DNA of 64,000 bases from Alphaproteobacteria bacterium (lineage in GTDB: Bacteria > Pseudomonadota > Alphaproteobacteria > CACIAM-22H2), in the NCBI GenBank assembly GCA_017308135.1, contig JAFKFM010000008.1, forward strand, positions 806,001 through 870,000, in the 5' to 3' direction. Shown piece by piece: positions 41,622 through 49,991 of this stretch. Both the position numbers and the translations under genes were made by a program. The first letter of the stretch is position 1. Every line of letters starts with the position of its first letter. A model generated the notes under the pieces. That model was not told the origin of the DNA and made no database searches. It saw only the letters and a program-made list of their open reading frames with translations.

Positions 41622-42683
41622 ATGGCGGACGACTCAAACCACCCAGTCATCATCATCAAGCGCGGCAAGAAGGGCCATGACGGCGCCCATGGCGGCGGCT
41701 GGAAGGTCGCCTATGCCGACTTCGTGACCGCGATGATGGCGTTCTTCCTGTTGATGTGGCTGCTCAACTCCACCGACCAGGAAAAGCGCCAAGGCATCGC
41801 GCAGTATTTCACCGCCTTCGATGCCGTGTCGCGCTCGACCTCGGGTGCCGGCGGCGTGTTGGGCGGCGTGACACTCGGCCCCGGCGATCTGCCGAAGATG
41901 ACCGGCGGCATCGTGGTCGGCGTGCCGCTCGCCCCGACCGGCGAGGAAGCCGACACCGAAGGCCCCGAATTCGAGCAGACGCGCAATGCCGCCGCCGAAG
42001 ACACGCCCAACCCGCAACCCAATGCGCGCGGCGCGTCGGGTATCGGGCCCGGCCCGTCGGGCCAGGCGACTGCGGGCAATCAAAGCCCCGGCATGGCCGC
42101 GGCGGGGCAGTTGTTCACCGGGTCGCGCCCGCAAGGCCAGCAGAACGAAGGCATGGGTGCGCTCAACGAGCAGATGCAGCGCGAAATGGCGCGGCGCGAG
42201 GAACAATCCTTCGCGCGCGCCGAAGCCGATATCCGCCAAGCGATCCAGGAAGTGCCGGAACTGAAGCCGCTGCAGCAGAACCTGATCGTCGATCGCACGC
42301 CCGAAGGTTTGCGCATCCAGCTGATCGATCAGGAACGCAACGCGATGTTCGCCTCGGGCTCCGCCACGCCGGCCGACGGCACGCGCCGCTTGCTGCAAAC
42401 CGTCGCGCGCATCGTGCAGAACCTGCCCAACCCGATCGCCATCACCGGCCACACCGACAGCACGCCCTTCCCGCGTGGCGCCCAATACACGAACTGGGAA
42501 TTGTCGGCCGACCGCGCCAACGCCGCGCGCCGCGCGCTGCTCGACGCAGGCATGCAGCAGGTGCGCATCGCGCGCGTGATCGGCCGGGCGGATACCGAGC
42601 CCTTCATCGCCGACAATCCGTCCGACCCGCGCAACCGGCGCATTTCGATCGTTCTGCTGCGCGACGTGCCGCTGACCAATTAA
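41622..42683 (+). CDS. motB: Flagellar motor stator protein MotB
   Basis: A 353-residue MotB. A short basic N-terminus precedes the single transmembrane helix with the proton-conducting Asp33 (YADFVTAMMAFFLLMWLL). A long Gly/Pro/Gln linker follows (about 60-200), then an OmpA-like peptidoglycan-binding domain (AITGHTDSTPF, then ELSADRANAARRALL, and NRRISIVLLRD). No motA is nearby in this window, which is unusual because the two are normally adjacent; it is presumably elsewhere. It follows a CtrA-box-like element. Confidence 0.93.
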   Translation: MADDSNHPVIIIKRGKKGHDGAHGGGWKVAYADFVTAMMAFFLLMWLLNSTDQEKRQGIAQYFTAFDAVSRSTSGAGGVLGGVTLGPGDLPKMTGGIVVGVPLAPTGEEADTEGPEFEQTRNAAAEDTPNPQPNARGASGIGPGPSGQATAGNQSPGMAAAGQLFTGSRPQGQQNEGMGALNEQMQREMARREEQSFARAEADIRQAIQEVPELKPLQQNLIVDRTPEGLRIQLIDQERNAMFASGSATPADGTRRLLQTVARIVQNLPNPIAITGHTDSTPFPRGAQYTNWELSADRANAARRALLDAGMQQVRIARVIGRADTEPFIADNPSDPRNRRISIVLLRDVPLTN

Positions 42684-42745
42684 GCGCGCACGCTTCTTGC
42701 CCCTCGGCGGCGTGTCGCCTACGCTTGCCGGCAGGAAACGCAACC

Positions 42746-43222
42746 GTGAACGACAGCACCAATTTGATGGCCGCGACCATCCTGCCGCCCGACCCCGCCG
42801 AGATCGCGGGGCTGCGGCGGCGGCGTATCATTGCGCATCTGATCGATGCGGCGATCGTGATTCTGATCGGCGCGATTCTGGCGATTCCCGCGACGCTGCT
42901 GGGCGTGTTGAGCTTCGGCTTGCTGGCGGGGCCGATGGCGCTGCTGCTGGCGCTGGTGCCGCTGCTCTATCACGCGTTTCTCGTGTCGGGCGACAAACGC
43001 GGCACGTTCGGCCATCGCTTCGCCGATATCAAAGTCGAAACGCTCGACGGGCGCGCGGCGAATTTCATCCAAGCCGGCGCGCATTGGATTTTGTTCTACG
43101 TCACCGTCGCCTTCACCTGGGGCCTCGTGCTGGTGTGGAGCTTCTTCAACCCGCGCAAGCGCCTGCTGCACGACGTGCTGACGGGCCTCACCGTACGCCG
43201 CCGAAACGGGGGCGGCGCATGA
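42746..43222 (+). CDS. RDD family membrane protein
   Basis: A 158-residue protein with an RDD domain (RRRIIAHLIDAAIVILIGAI and KRGTFGHRFADIKVETLDG) and about three to four helices. A GTG start at 42746 was chosen because AGGAAA is eight bases upstream; an ATG at 42767 would remove seven residues. Coupled to bpt by ATGA. Function unknown; RDD proteins are often linked to ion transport. Confidence 0.78.
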   Translation: MNDSTNLMAATILPPDPAEIAGLRRRRIIAHLIDAAIVILIGAILAIPATLLGVLSFGLLAGPMALLLALVPLLYHAFLVSGDKRGTFGHRFADIKVETLDGRAANFIQAGAHWILFYVTVAFTWGLVLVWSFFNPRKRLLHDVLTGLTVRRRNGGGA

Positions 43223-43974
43223 CCGTCTCGGGCAGTTCGTCCGCGCGTTTCTATTATTCGATGCCCTCGCCCTGCCCTTATCTCGAGGGCAAGATGGAGC
43301 GGCGCATTTTCGTCGATCTCACCGGCCCGCAAGCCGTGCTGTCCTACGATCTGTTGTCGGAGGCCGGGTTCCGCCGGTCCTTGGGCTTCGCCTATCGGCC
43401 GGCCTGCCCCGGCTGCAATGCGTGCGTCGCCGTGCGCATCCCGGTCGATCGCTTCGAAATGACGCGTCAATGGCGCCGCGTGCTCGCCGCGAACGCCGAC
43501 CTCACGGCGCAGATCCGTCCGGCGATCGCCACGGCCGAGCAATACGCGCTGTTCTCGCGCTACCAAGTCGGCCGCCATCGCGACGGCGAAATGGCGCGGA
43601 TGGATTTCGAGGATTACCGGACGATGATCGAGGTCGGCGCCGCGTCCTCGCATGTCATCGAATTCCGCGATCGGCACGGCAATTTGATGGCCGGGTGCCT
43701 GGTCGACCGGATGGCGAGCGGATTCTCGGCCGTCTACTCGTTCTACGAGCCCGAGACGCCCAAGCGCTCGCTGGGGTCGCATGTCGTGCTGTCGTTGATC
43801 GACACCGCGCGCGCCGACGGTCTTCCCCATGTCTATCTGGGCTATTGGATCGGCGAGAGCGATAAAATGGCCTACAAGGTGCGGTTTCAGCCGCTTGAGG
43901 CGCTGACCCGCGAAGGCTGGCGTGCGCTCGATACGCAAGGCCGGATCGTCCAAAAGCCGGCCGAACCCGTCTGA
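43219..43974 (+). CDS. bpt: Aspartate/glutamate leucyltransferase (Bpt)
   Basis: A 251-residue aminoacyl-tRNA:protein transferase that adds Leu to N-terminal Asp or Glu in the N-end rule pathway. The N-terminal cysteine cluster (CPYLEGKMERRIF and PACPGCNACVAVRIP) and the C-terminal YLGYWIGESDKMAYKVRFQPLE match the bacterial ATE/Bpt family. It is coupled to the RDD gene. The class (Bpt rather than Ate) is assigned by family resemblance. Confidence 0.9.
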   Translation: MTVSGSSSARFYYSMPSPCPYLEGKMERRIFVDLTGPQAVLSYDLLSEAGFRRSLGFAYRPACPGCNACVAVRIPVDRFEMTRQWRRVLAANADLTAQIRPAIATAEQYALFSRYQVGRHRDGEMARMDFEDYRTMIEVGAASSHVIEFRDRHGNLMAGCLVDRMASGFSAVYSFYEPETPKRSLGSHVVLSLIDTARADGLPHVYLGYWIGESDKMAYKVRFQPLEALTREGWRALDTQGRIVQKPAEPV

Positions 43975-44138
43975 AAACGGGCGTTCCGACGTCCGGAATT
44001 ACCCATCTTCGCTTGATATTCGGCGTATCCAAGGCCATAACGGGGTATCGGCCGTCGGCGAAAAGCGGCGGCCTACGCGATCGGAAAAACAACGCCGGCG
44101 CGGAAAACGAAACAGGGAACCCCAAGGAGACTCCTGCA

Positions 44139-45236
44139 ATGCAGCGTCGTAAATTTTTGACCGGGGCCGGTGTCGGCCTCGCCGTAGCGCCGTTGGCCGC
44201 CCCCGCGATCGCGCAAGGCGTCGTTCGCTGGCGCATGGCGTCGAGCTTCCCGAAGTCGCTCGACACGATCTACGGTGCGGCGGAAATTCTCGCCAACCGC
44301 GTCAAGGAAAGCTCGGGCGGCCGGTTCGAAATCCGCGTTTTCGCGGCGGGCGAAATCGTTCCGGGCCTTCAGGTGCTCGACGCCGTTCAGGCCGGCACGG
44401 TCGAATGCGGTCACACCGCGAACTACTATTATATCGGCAAGGATCCGACCTTCGCGTTCGACACCGCTATTCCGTTCGGCCTCAACTCGCGCCAGCAGAC
44501 CGCGTGGATGTACGCGGGCGGCGGTGCGGCCGCGGTGGCCGAGCTGTTCAAGAACTACAGCTGCGTCGCCTTCCCGACCGGCAACACGGGCGCCCAGATG
44601 GGCGGCTGGTTCCGCAAGGAAATCAAGACGCCGGACGACCTCAAGGGCGTCAAGATGCGTATCGGCGGTTTCGCCGGTCAGGTGATGACCAAGCTCGGCC
44701 TCGTACCCCAGCAGCTCGCCGCGGGCGATATCTACCCGGCGCTGGAAAAGGGCACGATCGACGCGGCCGAATGGGTCGGTCCGTATGACGACGAGAAGCT
44801 CGGCTTCAACAAGGTCGCCCGCTACTACTACTATCCGGGCTGGTGGGAAGGCGGGCCGCAGCTCTCCTCGCTCGTCAACGACAAGGCTTGGGAAAGCCTG
44901 TCGGCCGAGAACAAGTCGATCTTCCAAGCGGCCGCCTGGGAAGCGCACGTGGCCATGCAGGCGAAGTACGACGCCCAGAACCCGGCGGCGCTGCGCCGCT
45001 TGATCGCGGGCGGCACGCAGCTGCGCGCCTTCAGCCGCGACACGATGCTCGCCTGCTTGAAGGCGGCGAACGAGCTGTACGACGAAACGTCGGAAAAGAA
45101 CCCGCTGTTCAAGAAGATCTACGAAGGCTGGCGCCGTTTCCGCACGGACCAGTTCCAGTGGTTCCGCGTGAACGAAGCGGCCTACGACCAGTTCGTCTAT
45201 CAGAACCTGTCGTCGAACCAGCAGCGCCGCGGCTAA
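44139..45236 (+). CDS. TRAP transporter substrate-binding protein, TakP-like (copy 1)
   Basis: A 365-residue binding protein with a Tat-type signal (RRKFLTGAGVGLAVAPLAAPAIAQ) that would be cleaved near residue 26. The mature protein begins GVVRWRMASSFPKSLDTIY, a signature of the TakP-like 2-oxo-acid-binding subgroup. The start ATG lies nine bases after AAGGAGA. It closely matches the copy at 45921-47018. Its own permease pair is not adjacent on this strand; the nearest dctQM pair is encoded on the opposite strand at 47-49 kb. Confidence 0.88.
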   Translation: MQRRKFLTGAGVGLAVAPLAAPAIAQGVVRWRMASSFPKSLDTIYGAAEILANRVKESSGGRFEIRVFAAGEIVPGLQVLDAVQAGTVECGHTANYYYIGKDPTFAFDTAIPFGLNSRQQTAWMYAGGGAAAVAELFKNYSCVAFPTGNTGAQMGGWFRKEIKTPDDLKGVKMRIGGFAGQVMTKLGLVPQQLAAGDIYPALEKGTIDAAEWVGPYDDEKLGFNKVARYYYYPGWWEGGPQLSSLVNDKAWESLSAENKSIFQAAAWEAHVAMQAKYDAQNPAALRRLIAGGTQLRAFSRDTMLACLKAANELYDETSEKNPLFKKIYEGWRRFRTDQFQWFRVNEAAYDQFVYQNLSSNQQRRG

Positions 45237-45263
45237 TCCCCGCGCCTCTCGCTGAACGCTACG

Positions 45264-45297
45264 AAACCCGCCGGCGCGAGCCGGCGGGTTTTTCGTT
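45264..45297 (+). terminator. Rho-independent terminator of TRAP binding protein copy 1
   Basis: A perfect 12-bp stem AAACCCGCCGGC / GCCGGCGGGTTT with a GCGA tetraloop is followed by a TTTCGTT tract, 27 bases after the stop codon. It has an almost identical counterpart after copy 2. Confidence 0.85.
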
Positions 45298-45303
45298 GCC
45301 GGG

Positions 45304-45678
45304 TTAAAAGACCATCCGCGTGAGCCAAAGCCCGGCGAACAACGCCAGCACCGAGCCCGCGACCGAGATCCCGCCATAGAGCGCCGCGTTCGCGATATCG
45401 CCGCGCTCGATGAGCGTTGCGACGTCGAGCGAGAACGCGGAGAACGTCGTGAACCCGCCGAGGATTCCGGTCGTCAGAAACAGCCGCGCGTCTTGTCCGC
45501 CATCGCCCTTGAACGCGAAGTAACCGACGATCAGCCCCATCGTCAGCGATCCGGCCAGATTCACGAACATGGTGCCGTAGGGAAAATCCGCGCCGAACTG
45601 GCGCGCCGCCAGGACGTTGACGCCGTGGCGCAGCGCCCCGCCGATGCCCGCCCCCAAAAATACGATCAGATAACCCAC
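45304..45678 (-). CDS. fluC: Fluoride ion channel FluC (CrcB)
   Basis: A 124-residue dual-topology fluoride exporter with four helices. Diagnostic segments are GAGIGGALRHGVNVL, GTMFVNLAGSLTMG and GFTTFSAFSLD. A GTG start is chosen because AAGGAG lies six bases upstream. It stands between the two TRAP binding-protein genes. I see no fluoride riboswitch in the divergent spacer. Confidence 0.93.
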   Translation of the reverse strand: MGYLIVFLGAGIGGALRHGVNVLAARQFGADFPYGTMFVNLAGSLTMGLIVGYFAFKGDGGQDARLFLTTGILGGFTTFSAFSLDVATLIERGDIANAALYGGISVAGSVLALFAGLWLTRMVF

Positions 45679-45820
45679 GGCGCGCTCCTTTCGTTTGCGC
45701 GCAGCTTACACGTCGCGGCGCGCGCACCGCGACGGCGTGCATGGCAGACATCAGCGTTCTGCACACCAGCATACCCCATTTCTCTTGAGGATTGGTCCTG
45801 CCCAGCCCATAAGGAACCGA

Positions 45821-45852
45821 TTGGCCTTGGTTTAAGTCTCGCCAATGGCCAA
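45821..45852. promoter_or_regulatory. Imperfect inverted repeat upstream of TRAP binding protein copy 2
   Basis: TTGGCC(TTGG) and (CCAAT)GGCCAA form an interrupted inverted repeat about 68 bases upstream of the copy 2 start, in the divergent gap to fluC. It could be an operator; copy 1 has no obvious equivalent. Confidence 0.3.
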
Positions 45853-45920
45853 CGTGTCCGGGCAGCAATTCCGGCGCGATCAATCGCTACGCAGGGAAAC
45901 CCCAAGGAGAATGACGGTAC

Positions 45921-47018
45921 ATGCAACGTCGTAAGTTTTTGACCGGGGCCGGTGTCGGCCTCGCGGCCGCCCCGCTCGCGGCACCCGCGATCGCGCAAGG
46001 CGTGGTGCGCTGGCGTCTGGCGTCGAGCTTCCCGAAGTCGCTCGACACGATCTACGGTTCGGCCGAAATCATCGCCAACCGCGTGAAGGACATCACCGGC
46101 GGCAAGTTCGAAATCCGCGTCTTCGCGGCGGGCGAAATCGTCCCGGGTCTGCAAGTGCTCGACGCCGTCCAGGCCGGCACGATCGAAGCGGGCCACACGG
46201 TCAACTACTACTATGTCGGCAAGGATCCGACATTCGCGTTCGACGCGGCCGTGCCGTTCGGCCTCAACTCGCGCCAGCAGACCGCGTGGATGTATTCGGG
46301 CGGCGGCGCGGAAGCGATGGCGGAACTGTTCCGCCAGTACAACATGATCGCCTTCCCGGCCGGCAACACCGGCACGCAGATGGGCGGCTGGTTCCGCAAG
46401 GAAATCAAGACGACGGAAGACCTGAAGGGTCTGAAGTTCCGCATCGGCGGCTTCGCGGGCCAGGTGCTGACCAAGCTCGGCACCGTGCCCCAGCAGCTCG
46501 CCGGCGGCGACATCTATCCCGCGCTGGAAAAGGGCACGATCGACGCGGCCGAATGGGTCGGCCCCTATGACGACGAGAAGCTCGGCTTCAACAAGGTCGC
46601 CCGCTACTACTACTACCCGGGCTGGTGGGAAGGCGGGCCGCAGGTTTCCGCGATCGTCAACGACAAGGCGTGGGAAGGCCTGTCGTCGGAAAACAAGGCG
46701 GCGTTCCAGGCGGCTTCGTGGGAAGCGCATGTGGCCATGCAAGCCAAGTACGACGCCCAGAACCCGGCGGCTTTGCGCCGCTTGATCGCGGGCGGCACGC
46801 AATTGCGCCGCTTCACGAACGAGACGATGCTCGCCTGCTTGAAGGCGTCCAACGAGCTCTACGACGAAACGGCCGACAAGAACCCGCTGTTCAAGAAGAT
46901 CTACGAAAGCTGGCGCCGTTTCCGCACGGACCAGTTCCAGTGGTTCCGCATCAACGAGGCCGCGTACGACACGTTCGTCAACGCGAACCTCGCCTCGACG
47001 CAACAGCGCCGCGGCTAA
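45921..47018 (+). CDS. TRAP transporter substrate-binding protein, TakP-like (copy 2)
   Basis: A 365-residue paralog of the protein at 44139. The first 12 residues, the signal and most mature segments (SFPKSLDTIYG, RQQTAWMY, DAAEWVGPYDDEKLGF, YYYYPGWWEGGPQ) are the same or nearly so, while differences cluster in surface positions. Preceded by the same context CCCCAAGGAGA as copy 1. The two copies also share a duplicated terminator. Probably binds a related 2-oxo acid. Confidence 0.88.
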   Translation: MQRRKFLTGAGVGLAAAPLAAPAIAQGVVRWRLASSFPKSLDTIYGSAEIIANRVKDITGGKFEIRVFAAGEIVPGLQVLDAVQAGTIEAGHTVNYYYVGKDPTFAFDAAVPFGLNSRQQTAWMYSGGGAEAMAELFRQYNMIAFPAGNTGTQMGGWFRKEIKTTEDLKGLKFRIGGFAGQVLTKLGTVPQQLAGGDIYPALEKGTIDAAEWVGPYDDEKLGFNKVARYYYYPGWWEGGPQVSAIVNDKAWEGLSSENKAAFQAASWEAHVAMQAKYDAQNPAALRRLIAGGTQLRRFTNETMLACLKASNELYDETADKNPLFKKIYESWRRFRTDQFQWFRINEAAYDTFVNANLASTQQRRG

Positions 47019-47042
47019 GCCTCGAGGCTTCGGCCCAAAACG

Positions 47043-47080
47043 AAACCCGCCGGTGCTTTCGCGCCGGCGGGTTTTTCTTT
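47043..47080 (+). terminator. Rho-independent terminator of TRAP binding protein copy 2
   Basis: A 14-bp stem with one wobble (AAACCCGCCGGTGC/GCGCCGGCGGGTTT) and loop TTTC is followed by a T-rich tail (TTTTTCTTT). It lies 25 bases after the stop codon and resembles the terminator of copy 1. Confidence 0.85.
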
Positions 47081-47097
47081 GGCCGCGAAGGAAACGG

Positions 47098-48627
47098 TTA
47101 CTTCGCTTCTTCTTCGGGCTCGGGCTCCATGTCGATCTCCGGCGTCTCGTCCTGCGCCGGGTCGGCGGGATTGTTCGCCGCCGGATCCGAATTGGGCCCG
47201 CCCTCCTCGACCGTCGGCGGCGGAATTTCGATCGAATCGATGTCGCCGTCGAACGGCGCATCGAGCGACCAGGTCACCATCTCCGGGATCGCGATGACGA
47301 GACCGACCATGATGATCTGGATGCAGACGAACGGAACCGCGCCCCAATAGATCTGCATCGTCGTGATCGGCTGCATCAGCTTCTTGGTGACGACGTCGAT
47401 ATACTCCTTCGCCGGCGCCACGCTGCGTAAGTAGAACAGCGCGAAGCCGAACGGCGGATGCATGAAGCTGGTCTGCATGTTCACGCCGAGCAGCACGCCG
47501 AACCAGATCAGGTTGATGCCTAGCTTTTCCGCGACCGGCCCGAGCAGCGGCACGACGATGAACGCCAACTCGAAGAAGTCGAGGAAGAAGGCGAGCAGGA
47601 AGACCATGATGTTGACGACGATCAGGAAGCCGAGTTGGCCGCCGGGCAGCGACAGCAGCAGATGCTCGACCCACAAATCGCCGTTGACCGCCCGGAAGAC
47701 GAGGCCGAACACGGTCGATCCGATCAGGATGAACACCACGAAGCACGAAAGCTTGGCGGTCGTGTCCATCGCCTGACGCATCAAGCCCCAGGACAGCTGG
47801 CGTTTCATCAGCGCCAGAACCAGCGCGCCGACGGCGCCCATCGCGCCGCCTTCGGTCGGCGTGGCGATGCCCAGGAAGATCGTGCCGAGCACCAGGAAGA
47901 TCAGCACCAGCGGCGGCACCAAGCTGACGATGCAGCGCACGACCAGCTTCCAGCCGTGCAGCGTACGCGCTTCCAGCGGCAGGGCGGGTGCGGCTTCCGG
48001 ACGGAAGATCGTCAACAGCGCCACATAGCCCGCATACATCGCCGCGAGGACGATACCCGGGATGAACGCGCCCGCATACATGTCGCCCACCGAGCGGCCG
48101 AGCTGGTCGGCCATGATGATGAGAACGAGCGAGGGCGGAATGATCTGCGCGAGCGTGCCCGACGCGGCGATGACGCCCGATGCCAGCCGGCGGTCGTAGC
48201 CGTAGCGCAGCATGATCGGCAGCGAGATCAGGCCCATCGCGATCACCGACGCGGCGACCACGCCGGTCGTGGCGGCGAGCAGCGCGCCAACGAAAATAAC
48301 CGCATAGGCGAGACCGCCGCGCATCGGCCCGAACAACTGCCCGATCGTGTCGAGCAAATCCTCGGCCATGCCCGATCGTTCCAGGATCAAGCCCATGAAC
48401 GTGAAGAACGGAATCGCCAGCAGCGTGTCGTTGCGCATGATGCCGAACACGCGTTCAGGCAATGCTTGAAGCAAGATCGGCTGCAGCAACCCGAGTTCGA
48501 TGCCCACAAGGCCGAAGACGAGACCGTTGGCGGCGAGCGCGAAGGCGACCGGATAGCCGAGCAACAGGAAGAACACGAGCGCCGCGAACATCAACGGCGC
48601 CATGTTTTCGATCAGAAACGCGACCAT
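47098..48627 (-). CDS. TRAP transporter large permease (DctM) with acidic C-terminal tail
   Basis: A 509-residue DctM with about 12 helices. Typical features include AIPFFTFMGLILERSGMAEDLL and AASGTLAQIIPPSLVLI. Unlike the other DctM in this window (437 residues), it carries a C-terminal tail of about 50 residues from DIDSIEIPPPTVEEG onward, which is rich in Glu, Asp and Pro and would be soluble. It is the second gene of a dctQM operon facing the two binding-protein genes. Function of the tail is unknown. Confidence 0.9.
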   Translation of the reverse strand: MVAFLIENMAPLMFAALVFFLLLGYPVAFALAANGLVFGLVGIELGLLQPILLQALPERVFGIMRNDTLLAIPFFTFMGLILERSGMAEDLLDTIGQLFGPMRGGLAYAVIFVGALLAATTGVVAASVIAMGLISLPIMLRYGYDRRLASGVIAASGTLAQIIPPSLVLIIMADQLGRSVGDMYAGAFIPGIVLAAMYAGYVALLTIFRPEAAPALPLEARTLHGWKLVVRCIVSLVPPLVLIFLVLGTIFLGIATPTEGGAMGAVGALVLALMKRQLSWGLMRQAMDTTAKLSCFVVFILIGSTVFGLVFRAVNGDLWVEHLLLSLPGGQLGFLIVVNIMVFLLAFFLDFFELAFIVVPLLGPVAEKLGINLIWFGVLLGVNMQTSFMHPPFGFALFYLRSVAPAKEYIDVVTKKLMQPITTMQIYWGAVPFVCIQIIMVGLVIAIPEMVTWSLDAPFDGDIDSIEIPPPTVEEGGPNSDPAANNPADPAQDETPEIDMEPEPEEEAK

Positions 48628-49181
48628 CAGGCTTGTCCCTCTTGACCGTGCGCGGATTTACGGTCGGCCGGATCGGGACCGTGCCCGGTCAAGAAGGCGA
48701 CACGTTTGATGAGTTCGGAGATCGCCTGGATCGTCAGCAGAAAGAATCCGATCGGCACCAGAAAGCGCGCGGGCCAGCGGATCAAGCCGCCTGCGTCGGA
48801 GGATTGCTCGCCCGACATCAGGCTCATCGTCGCCGGATGCCAGGACAGGATCAGGATGATCAGCGAGAACGGCAGCAGGAAGGTCAGCGTGCAGAAGATA
48901 TCGATCCACACTTGCGTGCGTCGCGACAGGTTCGAAGCCAGCACGTCGATGCGGATATGCTCGTTGTTCAGCAGCGTGTAGCCCGACGCGAGCAGGAACA
49001 CCGCCGAGAACAGATACCATTGCAATTCGAGCCACGCGTTCGAGCTTGTGTGGAGCGCGTAACGCACTGTGGCGTTGACAGAACTGACGAGAACCGCCAG
49101 GAGAACAAGCCAATACACCGCCCGCCCGATCGTGAGATTCAGCCAATCGATCGCGCGGCTCAACGCCAACAAACCCGCCAT
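48627..49181 (-). CDS. TRAP transporter small permease (DctQ)
   Basis: A 184-residue membrane protein with four helices and the DctQ pattern NATVRYALHTSSNAWLELQWYLFSAVFLLASGYTLLNNEHIRIDVL. Its stop overlaps the large permease start by one base. No binding protein is in this operon, so it most likely uses the copy 1 or copy 2 proteins encoded on the other strand. A 16-base palindrome lies upstream. Confidence 0.88.
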   Translation of the reverse strand: MAGLLALSRAIDWLNLTIGRAVYWLVLLAVLVSSVNATVRYALHTSSNAWLELQWYLFSAVFLLASGYTLLNNEHIRIDVLASNLSRRTQVWIDIFCTLTFLLPFSLIILILSWHPATMSLMSGEQSSDAGGLIRWPARFLVPIGFFLLTIQAISELIKRVAFLTGHGPDPADRKSAHGQEGQA

Positions 49182-49254
49182 AGCGGTTAACCTCCTAAAC
49201 GCGCCTCCCTATCGTCCCGGGCCCTCTGCGGAGCCTCAAAGACAACGGTAATGC

Positions 49255-49270
49255 GGTCTATAGATAGACC
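49255..49270. promoter_or_regulatory. 16-base perfect palindrome, candidate operator of dctQM
   Basis: GGTCTAT-AG-ATAGACC is perfectly symmetric. It lies 74-89 bases upstream of the small permease start, beyond the bioY terminator. Such a dyad is typical of GntR/other dimeric regulator sites; the regulator is not identified. Confidence 0.45.
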
Positions 49271-49286
49271 TTCGTATTAATTCAAG

Positions 49287-49319
49287 CGCGCAATGCCCGG
49301 GTTTCACGGGCACTGCGCG
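49287..49319 (-). terminator. Candidate terminator downstream of bioY
   Basis: Arms at 49287-49299 and 49307-49319 form a 13-bp stem with one wobble and a 7-nt loop. It lies 17 bases after the bioY stop on the minus strand. The following tract is only weakly T-rich (TTGAATTAA). Confidence 0.55.
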
Positions 49320-49335
49320 GAATTTGGGTTACGCT

Positions 49336-49926
49336 TCAGGCCTTCTTCGCGAGTTGACGGTTCGCCGCCAGAAGCACCGCGACGCCCAAGGCGCCCTTCA
49401 CGACGATTCCCGCCGCGAAAGGCATCAAGCCCAGCGCGATCGCCTTGTCGAAACCCACGAACGTCGCGAGCCACAAGATGCCCGGCACGAACAGGATGAG
49501 ACTGCCCAGCGCCATGGCGCCGGCGAGCGAGGGAAGGCTCGAACCCCAGCCGCGCTCGGCCAGCCAGCCGCACAACCCGGCCGACAAAACGAAGCCGACA
49601 AGATAGCCGCCGGTCGTGCCCATCATATAGGCAAGGCCGATACCCTTCTCCGGCGTGCCCGCGAACACGGGGAAACCCATCGCACCCTGCGCCAGATAGA
49701 ACAGCACCGTCGCCATGCCCAAGCGCGCGCCATAGGCGAAGCCGATCACCAGCACGACGAAGGACTGCATCGTCATCGGCACAGGCCACATCGGCACCTG
49801 CGCTTTGGCCGACGCCCAAAGCAGCGCCGAGCCGAGCGCCACGAGGGCGGCCTTGCGCAGGAAATCGCGCTCGCGCGCGGGCCAGATCAGATCGACGAGC
49901 GGAGCGGTGGTCGCTTCGAGACGCAT
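49336..49926 (-). CDS. bioY: Biotin transporter substrate-binding component BioY
   Basis: A 196-residue S-component of the ECF biotin transporter. Six helices are predicted; VPMWPVPMTMQSFVVLVIG and GPEKG-like GTPEKGIGLAYMMGTTGGYLVGF are diagnostic. No bioM or bioN is nearby, so it may work alone or with a shared module elsewhere. The gene is single. Confidence 0.92.
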   Translation of the reverse strand: MRLEATTAPLVDLIWPARERDFLRKAALVALGSALLWASAKAQVPMWPVPMTMQSFVVLVIGFAYGARLGMATVLFYLAQGAMGFPVFAGTPEKGIGLAYMMGTTGGYLVGFVLSAGLCGWLAERGWGSSLPSLAGAMALGSLILFVPGILWLATFVGFDKAIALGLMPFAAGIVVKGALGVAVLLAANRQLAKKA

Positions 49927-49991
49927 GGAATGATTCTCCGGTGTGGAACTTCGGGGAATGGCTTAGCGCGGCGTTATTCCGGGTGCAAGGA

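Noticed and set aside
45679-45920. Fluoride riboswitch before fluC
   Set aside because: No crcB-type conserved core is visible in the divergent spacer.
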